Assembly: GCA_947452005.1 (NCBI GenBank)
Contig: CANGBC010000005.1
Coordinates: 86,142-150,141, forward strand
Reading direction: 5' to 3'
Origin: Beijerinckiaceae bacterium
GTDB taxonomy: Bacteria; Pseudomonadota; Alphaproteobacteria; Rhizobiales; Beijerinckiaceae
DNA: 64,000 bases
The notes below the pieces were generated by a model. That model was given only the letters and a program-made list of their open reading frames with translations, was not told the DNA's origin and did not search any database. The position numbers were made by a program, and so were the translations under genes. Shown in pieces: positions 28,638-37,255 of this stretch (within the stretch, counting starts at the first letter, position 1; each line of letters starts with the position of its first letter).

Positions 28638-28941
28638 AATCACCAAATGGGATCTCGCCGCGACCTTCCGTGACACCGCCGATATGAGCCATTACCTCGA
28701 CACCGTTTTGGCCGAGGCCGCTGAAACAGGCGACTACACGCTGCTACCCGACGCCCTTGGAGCCATCGCTCGCGCCAAAGGCATGACGGATATCGCCCGT
28801 GAGACCGGCCTTTCGCGGGAGAGCCTCTACAAGGCCCTCTCGGACGAGGGCAACCCGAGCTTTGCCACGGTGATGAAGGTTCTCAACGCACTGTCCATCG
28901 AGCTTCACGCCAAGGTCAAGGACGACCCCGAAGCCGCCTAA
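28627..28941 (+). CDS. HigA-like antitoxin, addiction module antidote
   Basis: The 104-residue protein pairs with the preceding toxin and should neutralise it and repress the operon. It contains an XRE-type helix-turn-helix: GAIARAKGMTDIARETGLSR, SLYKALSDEGNPSFATVMKV. The N-terminal part (TFRDTADMSHYLDTVLAEA) is typical of the antidote family that accompanies Gp49-like toxins. The start ATG at 28627 overlaps the toxin end by 11 bases. lepA begins 69 bases after its stop. Confidence 0.92.
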   Translation: MSVKITKWDLAATFRDTADMSHYLDTVLAEAAETGDYTLLPDALGAIARAKGMTDIARETGLSRESLYKALSDEGNPSFATVMKVLNALSIELHAKVKDDPEAA

Positions 28942-29010
28942 AGCCGCGCCCAGCGCGAAAGCCCCGGACGAGCCTTGGAAATCAGGCCCGCGCCTGCTAT
29001 CCCCATCCCC

Positions 29011-30816
29011 ATGACCACCCATTCGATCGACAACATCCGCAATTTCTCCATCGTCGCCCACATCGACCACGGCAAGTCCACCCTTGCCGACCGGCTGATC
29101 CAGACGACTGGCACGCTCGCTGAGCGCGACATGGTCGAGCAAGTGCTCGATTCCATGGATATCGAGCGTGAGCGCGGCATCACGATCAAAGCCCAGACTG
29201 TGCGCCTCGAATATAAGGCGCTGGACGGCAAGACCTACATTCTCAACCTCATGGACACGCCCGGCCACGTCGACTTCGCCTACGAAGTCTCACGCTCGCT
29301 GGCGGCCTGCGAAGGATCGCTGCTGGTGGTTGACGCCTCGCAAGGTGTCGAAGCCCAGACGCTCGCCAATGTCTATCACGCGCTCGACGCGGGACATGAG
29401 ATCGTGCCGGTGCTCAACAAGATCGATCTGCCCGCCGCAGAGCCTGATCGCATCAAGCAACAAATCGAAGAAGTCATCGGCCTTGATGCCTCGCAGGCTG
29501 TGCCGATTTCGGCCAAGACCGGCATCGGCATTGACCTTGTGCTTGAGGCCATTGTGCAACGTCTGCCAGCACCCAAGGGTGACGAGACGGCGCCGTTGAA
29601 AGCCCTGCTGGTTGATTCCTATTACGATGCTTATCTGGGCGTCGTCGTCATTGTGCGCATCATCGATGGCACTTTGAAGAAGGGCCAGAAAATCAAGATG
29701 ATGGCGGCCGATGCGCATTATTCGGTCGACAAGATCGGCGTCTTCCGCCCCAAAATGCAAGATGTCACCGAGCTTGGCCCGGGCGAAGTCGGCTTCATCA
29801 CCGCGCAAATCAAGCAGGTCGCTGACACGCGCGTGGGCGATACGATTACAGACGAGAAGAAAGCCTGCACAGAAGCCCTGCCAGGCTTTAAGCCGGCGCA
29901 GCCGGTTGTGTTCTGCGGTCTCTTCCCTGTTGATGCAGCGGATTTCGATGATCTGCGCGCGGCCATGGGCAAGTTGCGCCTCAATGATGCGAGCTTCTCC
30001 TATGAAATGGAAAGCTCTGCAGCGCTGGGCTTTGGTTTCCGCTGCGGCTTCTTGGGCCTTCTGCATCTGGAAATCATTCAGGAGCGTTTGCAGCGCGAGT
30101 TTAACCTCGACCTGATCGCCACTGCGCCATCTGTGATTTACAAAATCGCACTGACCGATGGCACCGACATTGAGCTGCATAATCCGGCTGACATGCCAGA
30201 TGTGATGAAAATTGCCGCGATCAACGAGCCTTGGATCCGCGCGACTATTCTCACGCCCGATGATTATCTGGGTTCCGTTTTGAAGCTCTGTCAGGACCGT
30301 CGCGGGGCGCAAATTGATTTGAACTATGTCGGCAAGCGCGCCATGGTCACCTATGACCTGCCGCTGAACGAAGTCGTCTTCGACTTCTATGATCGCCTGA
30401 AGTCGATCTCCAAAGGCTATGCGAGCTTCGACTATAACATCAGCGATTATCGCGAAGGCGATCTCGTGAAAATGTCGATCCTCGTCAATGCTGAGCCAGT
30501 CGATGCGCTGTCGATGCTGGTCCATCGCACGCGCGCCGAAAACCGTGGCCGCGCCATGGTTGAAAAGCTGAAAGACCTCATCCCGCCGCACATGTTCCAG
30601 ATTCCGATCCAGGCGGCGATTGGCGGCAAGATCATCGCGCGTGAAACCGTGCGCGCCTTGCGCAAGGACGTGACCGCCAAGTGCTACGGCGGCGACGCCT
30701 CGCGCAAGCGCAAGCTGCTCGACAAGCAAAAAGAGGGCAAAAAGCGCATGCGCCAATTCGGCAAGGTGGAGATTCCGCAGGAAGCCTTCATCGCCGCACT
30801 GAAGATGGACAGCTGA
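29011..30816 (+). CDS. lepA: Elongation factor 4 (LepA)
   Basis: Ribosome-bound GTPase that remodels stalled or mis-translocated ribosomes. The ATG at 29011 gives 601 residues, the family norm; an open frame extends 12 codons upstream from a TTG but has no similarity. The GTP-binding motifs are [14 protein letters not shown] near residue 14, DTPGHVDF, and [12 protein letters not shown]. The LepA-specific C-terminal domain ends with [16 protein letters not shown]. The ribosome binding site is weak. It is encoded on the plus strand after the toxin-antitoxin pair. Confidence 0.97.
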   Translation: MTTHSIDNIRNFSIVAHIDHGKSTLADRLIQTTGTLAERDMVEQVLDSMDIERERGITIKAQTVRLEYKALDGKTYILNLMDTPGHVDFAYEVSRSLAACEGSLLVVDASQGVEAQTLANVYHALDAGHEIVPVLNKIDLPAAEPDRIKQQIEEVIGLDASQAVPISAKTGIGIDLVLEAIVQRLPAPKGDETAPLKALLVDSYYDAYLGVVVIVRIIDGTLKKGQKIKMMAADAHYSVDKIGVFRPKMQDVTELGPGEVGFITAQIKQVADTRVGDTITDEKKACTEALPGFKPAQPVVFCGLFPVDAADFDDLRAAMGKLRLNDASFSYEMESSAALGFGFRCGFLGLLHLEIIQERLQREFNLDLIATAPSVIYKIALTDGTDIELHNPADMPDVMKIAAINEPWIRATILTPDDYLGSVLKLCQDRRGAQIDLNYVGKRAMVTYDLPLNEVVFDFYDRLKSISKGYASFDYNISDYREGDLVKMSILVNAEPVDALSMLVHRTRAENRGRAMVEKLKDLIPPHMFQIPIQAAIGGKIIARETVRALRKDVTAKCYGGDASRKRKLLDKQKEGKKRMRQFGKVEIPQEAFIAALKMDS

Positions 30817-30924
30817 GCACCGCGCCTCCCTGCGATAGCGAAAACGTCAGGCTCGACCATCTGTTCGCCGGGCCAAGTTCATGGCATGCTGGGCTTCATA
30901 AATGAATTTTCGAGGCTCGCCCCG

Positions 30925-31758
30925 ATGAAAAATATTCTGGTTCCGGTCGAAACGCATTCAGCCATAGACTCCGTTCTGCAGACAGCTTTGCTGGCGGCGC
31001 GGCGCTTCGATTCCTATGTCGAGGGCATGCCGCTGGGGCCTGACCTGCCTGATCTGGTTGCCTTTGACATGCCGGTGAGTTGGAGCATGGCAGACCAGAA
31101 CACCTGGAAAGAAATGGCGGACGAAGGCCATGAGCGCTTTGCCAGCTTGATGCGCGCCGCAGGCCTTGTGGAGCGCGGCCAAGTCCATCAACAGCCCTCC
31201 TTCGGCTGGACGGGCGAGAGCGCCTTTGGCGAAAGCCAGATTGGCTCTTATGCACGCATCTTCGATTGTTCGGTGCTCGGTCGCCCCGGTGCCGAGCGCG
31301 GTGATCCGCGTATGGCAACGGCCGAGACGGTTTTGTTTGAAAGCGGCAAGCCGATCATTCTAGCCCCGCCCAAAGTGCCTGAGAAAATGGGTGAGACCGT
31401 CGTCATCGCCTGGAACAACAGCGTCGAGACCGCGCGCGCCAGCGCCATGGCCATGCCCTTCCTGAAGGCGGCGCAAAAAGTCATCGTCATGACGGTTGAA
31501 GAATTCCGCTCGGAAGGCCCAGCTGGCGATCTCTATGCCGAAATGCTGCGCGGCCATGGCGTGAATGCGGAATTTATTCTGCGTAATGCCAAGCACCGCA
31601 ACAGTGGCGAAGCGGTCTTGCGTGGTGCCGAGGCCTTGGGCGCGGATTTGCTGATCAAAGGCGCTTACACGCAAAGCCGCCTGCGCCAGATGTTCTTTGG
31701 CGGCGCCACCAGCCACATCATGAACTTCGCCGAAATGCCGGTTTTGATGACGAGCTAA
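30925..31758 (+). CDS. Universal stress protein (UspA superfamily)
   Basis: Cytoplasmic UspA-fold protein of 277 residues, starting MKNILVPVETHSAIDSVLQT at ATG 30925. The N-terminal half is a variant Usp domain (ARRFDSYVEGMPLGP is unusual), and the C-terminal half has VVIAWNNSVETARASAMAMP and GADLLIKGAYTQSRLRQMFF, with the nucleotide-binding G-x2-G-x9-G end blurred. Two domains in tandem are likely. Function is stress-linked but not specific. It is convergent with the efflux pump gene, separated by three bases. Confidence 0.85.
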   Translation: MKNILVPVETHSAIDSVLQTALLAARRFDSYVEGMPLGPDLPDLVAFDMPVSWSMADQNTWKEMADEGHERFASLMRAAGLVERGQVHQQPSFGWTGESAFGESQIGSYARIFDCSVLGRPGAERGDPRMATAETVLFESGKPIILAPPKVPEKMGETVVIAWNNSVETARASAMAMPFLKAAQKVIVMTVEEFRSEGPAGDLYAEMLRGHGVNAEFILRNAKHRNSGEAVLRGAEALGADLLIKGAYTQSRLRQMFFGGATSHIMNFAEMPVLMTS

Positions 31759-31761
31759 AGC

Positions 31762-33267
31762 TCAGACGCGGCGCATCGGATTGGTCCAAGCCAGGAGCGA
31801 TCCGACCGTCGTTATGCCAGACAAGGTCAGGAATGCCACGCGAAATGCTGACGCCACTTCGTCGGTGACAGCCAGTCTGCGCGCAGGCGAGAGATCAGCC
31901 AGCGCCGCATGGGCATCTTGCAAAATTGCCCCAAACAATTTGGCTGCTTCCGGATCGCGTGTGGCCAATGTGGCAAACAGGATCGTGCTGATCGTCGCTG
32001 TACCCAGTGAGGCCCCAATTGAGCGTGACAGCTGCACAGAGCTAGAAGCCTGACCCAATTGTTTTGGGCCTGCCGCTGTTTGCACGGTTACCTGCGCCAC
32101 ACCCATGACTGAGCCCATGGTGAAACAGTTGAACCAGAGCAAGAAGGCCAGCTGCACAGTCGAAAAACTCTGTCCGTAAAGAGCAAACACCACGAGACTC
32201 ATGCTGGTAAACATCAGCGATATAGATGGAACAACCATGGTTTTGCCGGTGCGCGTGACAATGCGCCCCGTCACAATGGAACCAGACCCCACGCCCGCAG
32301 TAATCGCCAACAGCACCGTCGAAATATCGCCTGCCGTGGCTTGATGCACAGCACGCAGATACAACGGCATGAAAGCCACCAGCGACACAAGTGTTGCGCC
32401 GTGACATGCCGCCATGAGATCAGCGCGCCAAATAGCGGCCTGACGCAACAGGCGCACAGGCAATAGTGGCGAGGGTGTTGAAAATTCACGCCGCATCAGA
32501 AGCGCAAACGACACAACAGCCACCACCAGAAGCGTGATGATGAGTGGTCGACGCGCGACATCAAAGGCGCGCACCTGATCCATGGCCAATAGAATCGGCA
32601 CAACGACACCGGTGAAGAAAATCAGGCCCGGAAAATCAAACTGCCATCCCGCCTGATGATTGCCCGGGCGTGGCTTCAGCCGCAGCGTCAGTGCAAAAGC
32701 GATGATGGCTGTTGGCACGTGCAAAAGAAAAACGGCGCGCCAGCCGAACAGATCGGTCATGAAGGCCCCTGCAATCGGACCGAAGGCCGAGGCTGTCACG
32801 GCAATGCCTGCAAGATAGCCTTGAAATTGTCCGCGCTGGCGCGGTGGCACAGCTTCGCCGATCAAGGCCTGCGAGAGCACCATCAAGCCGCCGCCACCCA
32901 AACCCTGCAAAAAGCGTGTGCCTGCCAGAATCCAGATGCTGGGTGCCAATGTGCAGCCAATGCAGGCACAAATATAAATACCCAATGCGATGAACATGAA
33001 ACGGCGGCGCCCATAAATGTCGCCGAGATAGCCATAGACGGGAGCGGCCAGCGTGACCGCGATCAAATAGCCAATGACCGCCCATGAGACGCGCTCAACC
33101 TCGCCCAAGGCCGCCGCAATGGAGGGCAGTGCACTGGCCACAATGGTCTGATCGCTCATGGCGATGAACATCGGCAGCATGATCGAGGGGAAGACCGTGA
33201 AGAACAGCTGACGGGTGCTGAGCTTGGCCTCAGGAGGCGCGGCGGAAGAATCGGTGCCGCTGGTCAA
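31762..33267 (-). CDS. MFS transporter, DHA2 (EmrB/QacA-like) family
   Basis: Drug-proton antiporter type membrane protein of 501 residues with about 14 membrane segments. Motif A is seen as GYLGDIYGRRRFMFIALGIY, motif C as GIAVTASAFGPIAGAFMTDL, and the first helix as FPSIMLPMFIAMSDQTIVAS. The second helix has SALPSIAAALG, a DHA2 hallmark. No EmrA-type partner is adjacent. The gene reads leftward from 33267, and the 183 bases to modA hold a 12-bp-spaced repeat that might belong to its regulation. Confidence 0.92.
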   Translation of the reverse strand: MTSGTDSSAAPPEAKLSTRQLFFTVFPSIMLPMFIAMSDQTIVASALPSIAAALGEVERVSWAVIGYLIAVTLAAPVYGYLGDIYGRRRFMFIALGIYICACIGCTLAPSIWILAGTRFLQGLGGGGLMVLSQALIGEAVPPRQRGQFQGYLAGIAVTASAFGPIAGAFMTDLFGWRAVFLLHVPTAIIAFALTLRLKPRPGNHQAGWQFDFPGLIFFTGVVVPILLAMDQVRAFDVARRPLIITLLVVAVVSFALLMRREFSTPSPLLPVRLLRQAAIWRADLMAACHGATLVSLVAFMPLYLRAVHQATAGDISTVLLAITAGVGSGSIVTGRIVTRTGKTMVVPSISLMFTSMSLVVFALYGQSFSTVQLAFLLWFNCFTMGSVMGVAQVTVQTAAGPKQLGQASSSVQLSRSIGASLGTATISTILFATLATRDPEAAKLFGAILQDAHAALADLSPARRLAVTDEVASAFRVAFLTLSGITTVGSLLAWTNPMRRV

Positions 33268-33342
33268 AGTCTACCTCTTGGGTGGGGGAATCAGGGGCTC
33301 CGTGTGGAGCCTGTGCATGACATAGGGCGCAGGTCACGACAC

Positions 33343-33396
33343 GCCAAGTCAATTGGCAAGTAATCGAGCAAGTGAACTGGCAAGTGAAAGGGCAAA
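33343..33396. repeat. 12-bp-spaced direct repeat of CAAGT
   Basis: CAAGT occurs at 33345, 33357, 33369 and 33381, exactly 12 bases apart, with a degenerate fifth copy (CAAAC) at 33393. The unit is roughly GGCAAGTGAANN. It lies in the gap between the divergent efflux gene and modA, nearer to the former. It could be a tandem operator or a local duplication. No known regulator is assigned. Confidence 0.65.
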
Positions 33397-33418
33397 CCTG
33401 CTTGCCAACCTCGACCAG

Positions 33419-33442
33419 CGCTATATCCTAGGAGATATAACG
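33419..33442. promoter_or_regulatory. ModE-type operator upstream of modA
   Basis: CGCTATATC and GATATAACG form inverted arms (8 of 9 positions complementary) around CCTAGG, itself a palindrome. This fits the ModE box, for which CGNTATATA-type arms with a short spacer are known in E. coli and other proteobacteria. The right arm ends eight bases before the modA ATG, so a bound protein would block transcription or translation start. A ModE-like gene is 2.1 kb away. Confidence 0.75.
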
Positions 33443-33450
33443 AGAGCCTC

Positions 33451-34221
33451 ATGATCAGCCGCCGTGCCCTTTTGACCTTTGCTGCCTGCGCGAGCCTCGC
33501 GGGCCCTGCCCGTGCGCAGGCCCGCCGCCTCACGGTCTTTGCCGCCGCGAGCCTGAAAGAGGCCCTGGAGGCCATAGCGGTCGCTTATGGGGCCAGCGGC
33601 AAGCCTGAGCTGGTCCTTTCTTTTGCCGGCTCCAACCAGCTCGCCCGGCAGATCGAACAAGGTGCACCGGCCGACCTCTTCATCTCGGCGGATGAAGACT
33701 GGATGACCTGGCTGGCTGAGCGCAAACTCGTCGCACCCGCCAGTCGCATTGACCTTCTGAGCAATCGATTGGTGCTGGTGGCCCCTGCTGGCCATACGCC
33801 TGTCGCGATCGACGCCACGCTTGATCTGGCGGCCCTGCTGAAAGGCGGGCGTCTGGCCTTGCCTGATCCACAGGCCGTGCCTGCTGGCAAATATGCCAAA
33901 GCGGCGCTCATGCAACTTGGTCTCTTCGATTCGATCAAAGACAAAATTGCCGGCACAGAAAATGTGCGCGTCGCCTTGATGCTGGTGGCACGCGGTGAAG
34001 CACCGCTTGGCATTGTCTATGCAACCGATGCGAGGGCTGACAGCAAGGTGAGCGTGATCGGCACATTTCCTGCCGACACGCATCCACCCATTATTTATCC
34101 GGCTGCGCTGATCACAACTGCACGGCCAGAAGCGTCAGATTTTCTCCAATTTCTCACGAGCACCCGCGCGCAGACCATCTTCACTGCGCACGGATTTGCA
34201 CCAATCATAAACGCCAAATGA
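33451..34221 (+). CDS. modA: Molybdate ABC transporter periplasmic binding protein ModA
   Basis: ModA captures molybdate or tungstate for ModBC. The 256-residue protein has a twin-arginine-like leader (MISRRALLTFAACASLA) cleaved near RAQARR, then LTVFAAASLKEALEAI and FAGSNQLARQIEQGAPADLF, both strongly ModA. The latter half has IPG-like SVIGTFPADTHPPIIYPAAL. The start ATG lies just after a ModE-type operator. The stop overlaps modB by four bases. Confidence 0.95.
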   Translation: MISRRALLTFAACASLAGPARAQARRLTVFAAASLKEALEAIAVAYGASGKPELVLSFAGSNQLARQIEQGAPADLFISADEDWMTWLAERKLVAPASRIDLLSNRLVLVAPAGHTPVAIDATLDLAALLKGGRLALPDPQAVPAGKYAKAALMQLGLFDSIKDKIAGTENVRVALMLVARGEAPLGIVYATDARADSKVSVIGTFPADTHPPIIYPAALITTARPEASDFLQFLTSTRAQTIFTAHGFAPIINAK

Positions 34222-34910
34222 GTCTCTCACCCGCCGACATCACCGCCATCTGGCTCAGCCTGAAGATCGCATCTGTGGCAACATTGGTGAGCCTTCCTTT
34301 TGCCGTTGCTGTCGCTTGGTTGTTGGCGCGGCGTGATTTTTTTGGCAAGTCCTTGCTCAATGGCATTGTGCATTTGCCGCTCGTCTTGCCGCCTGTCGTC
34401 ACCGGCTATTTGCTCTTGGTGACGTTTGGCAAAAAAGGCGCGGTCGGTGAAATGCTCGACGCCTGTTGCGGACTTGTTTTGTCTTTCCGCTGGACGGGCG
34501 CGGCACTGGCCTGCGCCATTATGGCCTTTCCTTTAAGCGTGCGCGCCATTCGTCTGGCGCTTGAAACGGTCGACACAAAATTGGAGGCCGCCGCCAGCAC
34601 TTTGGGCGCCACGCCGTTGCATGTGTTTGCAACAATCACTGTGCCGCTGGCATTTCCGGGCATTCTGGCGGGCGCGGTATTGGGTTTCGCCAAGGCTCTG
34701 GGCGAGTTTGGCGCCACCATCACTTTTGTTTCCAATATCCCGGGTGAAACCCAAACCATTGCCACGGCCATTTATGGCCACACGCAATCACCCGGCGGCG
34801 ATGCGCCTGCCATGCAATTGACGGTCATCTCTGTGGCGATTGCCATGGTCGCCTTGATGGCGTCCGAAATGCTGGCGCGGCGTGTCTCACGAAAGGCGGC
34901 TGACCTGTGA
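34218..34910 (+). CDS. modB: Molybdate ABC transporter permease ModB
   Basis: Inner-membrane permease of the molybdate importer, 230 residues, about five to six membrane helices. It has the typical FPLSVRAIRLALETVD segment and the EAA motif EAASTLGATPLHVFATIT, which contacts the ATPase ModC, then GFAKALGEFGATITFVSNIP, a ModB signature. It overlaps both modA and modC by four bases, so the three are translationally coupled. Confidence 0.95.
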   Translation: MSLSPADITAIWLSLKIASVATLVSLPFAVAVAWLLARRDFFGKSLLNGIVHLPLVLPPVVTGYLLLVTFGKKGAVGEMLDACCGLVLSFRWTGAALACAIMAFPLSVRAIRLALETVDTKLEAAASTLGATPLHVFATITVPLAFPGILAGAVLGFAKALGEFGATITFVSNIPGETQTIATAIYGHTQSPGGDAPAMQLTVISVAIAMVALMASEMLARRVSRKAADL

Positions 34911-35572
34911 GCCTGTCTTTCAAAATCCAGCACAGCGCGGGGTGCTTCTCACTTGATCTGGCTGTATCATGCGCGGGCCCCGTGACCGCTTTGTTTGGAC
35001 CATCGGGCGCTGGCAAAACAAGCGTGCTGAATATTCTGGCGGGCCTCATCCGCCCACGCGCGGGACAGATTTTGTTTCAAGGTGAGACTTGGTTGGACAG
35101 CGACAAAAATATTTTCGTGCCAGCCCATGCGCGCGCCATTGGCTATGTGTTTCAGGAAGGGCGCCTGTTTCCCCATCTCAACGTGCGCGATAATCTGAAT
35201 TATGGTGCGAACCTGTCCAAGGATCGTCCAGCCCATGCGTCATTTGATGATGTGGTGGATCTGCTGGGTCTGAGCCAATTATTGCACCGTCATCCGCGAA
35301 ATCTGTCGGGCGGCGAGCAACAGCGTGTGGCCATTGGGCGAGCACTTCTCGCGCGTCCGCGTCTCTTGCTGATGGATGAACCACTTGCCGCCCTTGATGT
35401 CGCGCGGCGTGATGAGATCATGCCCTATCTGGAAAATCTGCGCGCCACATTCGCGCTGCCCACCATCTATGTCAGCCATTCCATGCCAGAGGTGCGCCGC
35501 CTCGCTGATGAAATCATCACGCTGGAAGAGGGGCGTGTGACGGGCCAATCCAAAAACGAACATCAGCCCTGA
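34907..35572 (+). CDS. modC: Molybdate ABC transporter ATP-binding protein ModC, short form without TOBE domain
   Basis: ATPase of the molybdate importer. The 221-residue protein has Walker A GPSGAGKTSVLNILAGL, the GYVFQEGRLFPHLNVRDNL Q-loop region, signature LSGGEQQRVAIGRAL and Walker B LLLMDEPLAALD, all ModC-like. It stops right after the nucleotide-binding domain; the usual ModC (about 350 residues) has a C-terminal Mop/TOBE molybdate-sensing domain that is missing here. The stop overlaps the convergent modE-like stop by ten bases. No frameshifted remnant of a TOBE domain was seen downstream. Confidence 0.9.
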   Translation: MSLSFKIQHSAGCFSLDLAVSCAGPVTALFGPSGAGKTSVLNILAGLIRPRAGQILFQGETWLDSDKNIFVPAHARAIGYVFQEGRLFPHLNVRDNLNYGANLSKDRPAHASFDDVVDLLGLSQLLHRHPRNLSGGEQQRVAIGRALLARPRLLLMDEPLAALDVARRDEIMPYLENLRATFALPTIYVSHSMPEVRRLADEIITLEEGRVTGQSKNEHQP

Positions 35573-35913
35573 GGCACGCCCGAAAGCTTCTCTTCGAGCG
35601 CGTGAATGCGCTGGGCAAAGGTGGCGCGCGACTCATGCTCTATGGCGCGGTAATGGGCGATCAGCTCGCGGCCAAAATCGGTGAGACTGGCGCGCCCGCC
35701 GCCCTTGCCGCCCAATTGCGTCTCCAGCACCGGCGTCGTGAACATGCGATTGACCTCATCCACCAGCAGCCAGGCGCGGCGATAGGACATATCCATGGCG
35801 CGCGCCGCTGATGAAATGGAGCCATGAGCTTCGATCATCTCCAGCAGGCGCACTTTGCCATGCCCCAAATGACGGCCATCATCAAAATCAATGCGAATGG
35901 TGACGCGTGTCAC
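35563..35913 (-). CDS. ModE-like one-domain winged-helix regulator
   Basis: The product resembles the DNA-binding half of ModE: KVRLLEMIEAHGSISSAARA, MDMSYRRAWLLVDEVN, and the wing GGKGGGRASLTDFGRELI. I start it at GTG 35913 because GGAGG lies nine bases upstream and similarity begins at TRVTIRIDF; the frame is open to 36147 but that part does not look coding. The 116 residues contain no Mop/TOBE domains. It ends convergently on modC. Together with the box before modA it probably controls modABC. How it senses molybdate is unclear. Confidence 0.88.
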   Translation of the reverse strand: MTRVTIRIDFDDGRHLGHGKVRLLEMIEAHGSISSAARAMDMSYRRAWLLVDEVNRMFTTPVLETQLGGKGGGRASLTDFGRELIAHYRAIEHESRATFAQRIHALEEKLSGVPQG

Positions 35914-36103
35914 GCTGGCCTGCCTCCGGCACGAGATCGGGCCTGCCCATGTGCCTTGCCCATGCGCCCGCCCGTTAATCTTAGCCAGCCGAGGGTTTTT
36001 GTCGAATGTTTCGGGCTTGATTTGAGCGGCCTCATCCTTGATGCTGGACCTTAAGCAACAAGAAGCGGCAGGAGCCCCTAAGAGGCCCGCCTGGGAGGAC
36101 ATA

Positions 36104-37255
36104 ATGGATTTCGCGCTGCCCGAAGAACTGCGGATGCTCAAGGACAATCTCCGCCGCTACGTCGACAAGGAAATGATCCCCTTTGAGCGCGAGACTCTCG
36201 ATGGCGAAGAGCTGAAGCCCGAATGGCGCGAGAAATTCCAGAAGGCCTCGAAAGATCTCGGCATCTGGATGATGGAAGTGCCGGAAGAATTCGGCGGCCC
36301 GGGCCTTGGCATTCTGCCACGCGTGGTCGTCTGGGAAGAGCTGGCACGCACCATCGCGCTGCCCACTCGTGGCGAAAGCATGATGGGGCCATCCGTGCGC
36401 GCCATTCTCTTTGCGCTCGAAGGCGAGCTGCGTGAAAAATATCTGATGCCCGTGCTGCGCGGCGAAAAGCGCGCCTGCTTTGCACAAACCGAACCGGATG
36501 CCGGCTCAGATCCAGGCTCCATGCGCACCACCGCTGTGCGCGATGGCGATGATTATGTCATCAACGGCGTGAAGCGCTACATCAGCCACGCGGACAAGGC
36601 CGACTTTGCGCAAGTCATGGCCGCGACCGATCGCGCCAAAGGGTCGCGCGGTGGCATTTCCTGTTTCCTCGTTGATATGAATCTGCCCGGTGTGCGCATC
36701 ACCACCAAATATCAAACCATGATGGGCGATGCGCCTTGCGAAATCGTCTTCGACAATGTCCGCGTGCCCGCCAAGAATCGCGTCGGCGAAGAAGGTGAAG
36801 GTTTCAAATTCGGCCAGAAATGGCTGGGCGTGGGCCGCATCAAACATGGCGCGCGGGCTTTGGGCGTGGCGGAGCGTTGTCTTGATCTGGCGATTGATTA
36901 TGCCAAGCAACGCGTCACTTTTGGCAAAGCCTTGTCGGAACGCCAAGCCATTCAATTCATGCTGGTTGATTCCTATGTCGAGCTGAAACAGGCGCGCCTA
37001 CTGGTTTATGAAGCCGCCTGCAAAATGGATGCGGGCGAAGACACGCGTGTCGATGCTTACATCTGCAAATCCAATGCTGATGAAATGGCGTTCCGCGTGG
37101 TCGACCGTTGCATGCAGGTGTTTGGCGGCATGGGCCTAACGACCGATTTGCCGATTGAAAAATTCTGGCGCCAGCAACGTTCGTTCCGCATCACCGAAGG
37201 TGCGACGGAAGTGATGAAAATGGTCATTGCGCGCCATCTGTTCAAGAAATCCTGA
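36104..37255 (+). CDS. Acyl-CoA dehydrogenase family protein
   Basis: FAD-dependent acyl-CoA dehydrogenase type enzyme, 383 residues from ATG 36104 with GGGAGG five bases upstream. Motifs are CFAQTEPDAGSDPGSMRT, the flavin-binding YISHADKADFAQVMAATD and KQRVTFGKALSERQAIQFML. The C-terminal RITEGATEVMKMVIARHL has the catalytic-base region (EG-T-E). Substrate unknown. The stop overlaps the RidA start by one base, so the two are translationally coupled. Confidence 0.9.
   Translation: MDFALPEELRMLKDNLRRYVDKEMIPFERETLDGEELKPEWREKFQKASKDLGIWMMEVPEEFGGPGLGILPRVVVWEELARTIALPTRGESMMGPSVRAILFALEGELREKYLMPVLRGEKRACFAQTEPDAGSDPGSMRTTAVRDGDDYVINGVKRYISHADKADFAQVMAATDRAKGSRGGISCFLVDMNLPGVRITTKYQTMMGDAPCEIVFDNVRVPAKNRVGEEGEGFKFGQKWLGVGRIKHGARALGVAERCLDLAIDYAKQRVTFGKALSERQAIQFMLVDSYVELKQARLLVYEAACKMDAGEDTRVDAYICKSNADEMAFRVVDRCMQVFGGMGLTTDLPIEKFWRQQRSFRITEGATEVMKMVIARHLFKKS

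Noticed and set aside
29290..30756. Minus-strand open frame of 488 codons across lepA
   Set aside because: Shadow of lepA; no motif, no ribosome binding site, and lepA is certain.
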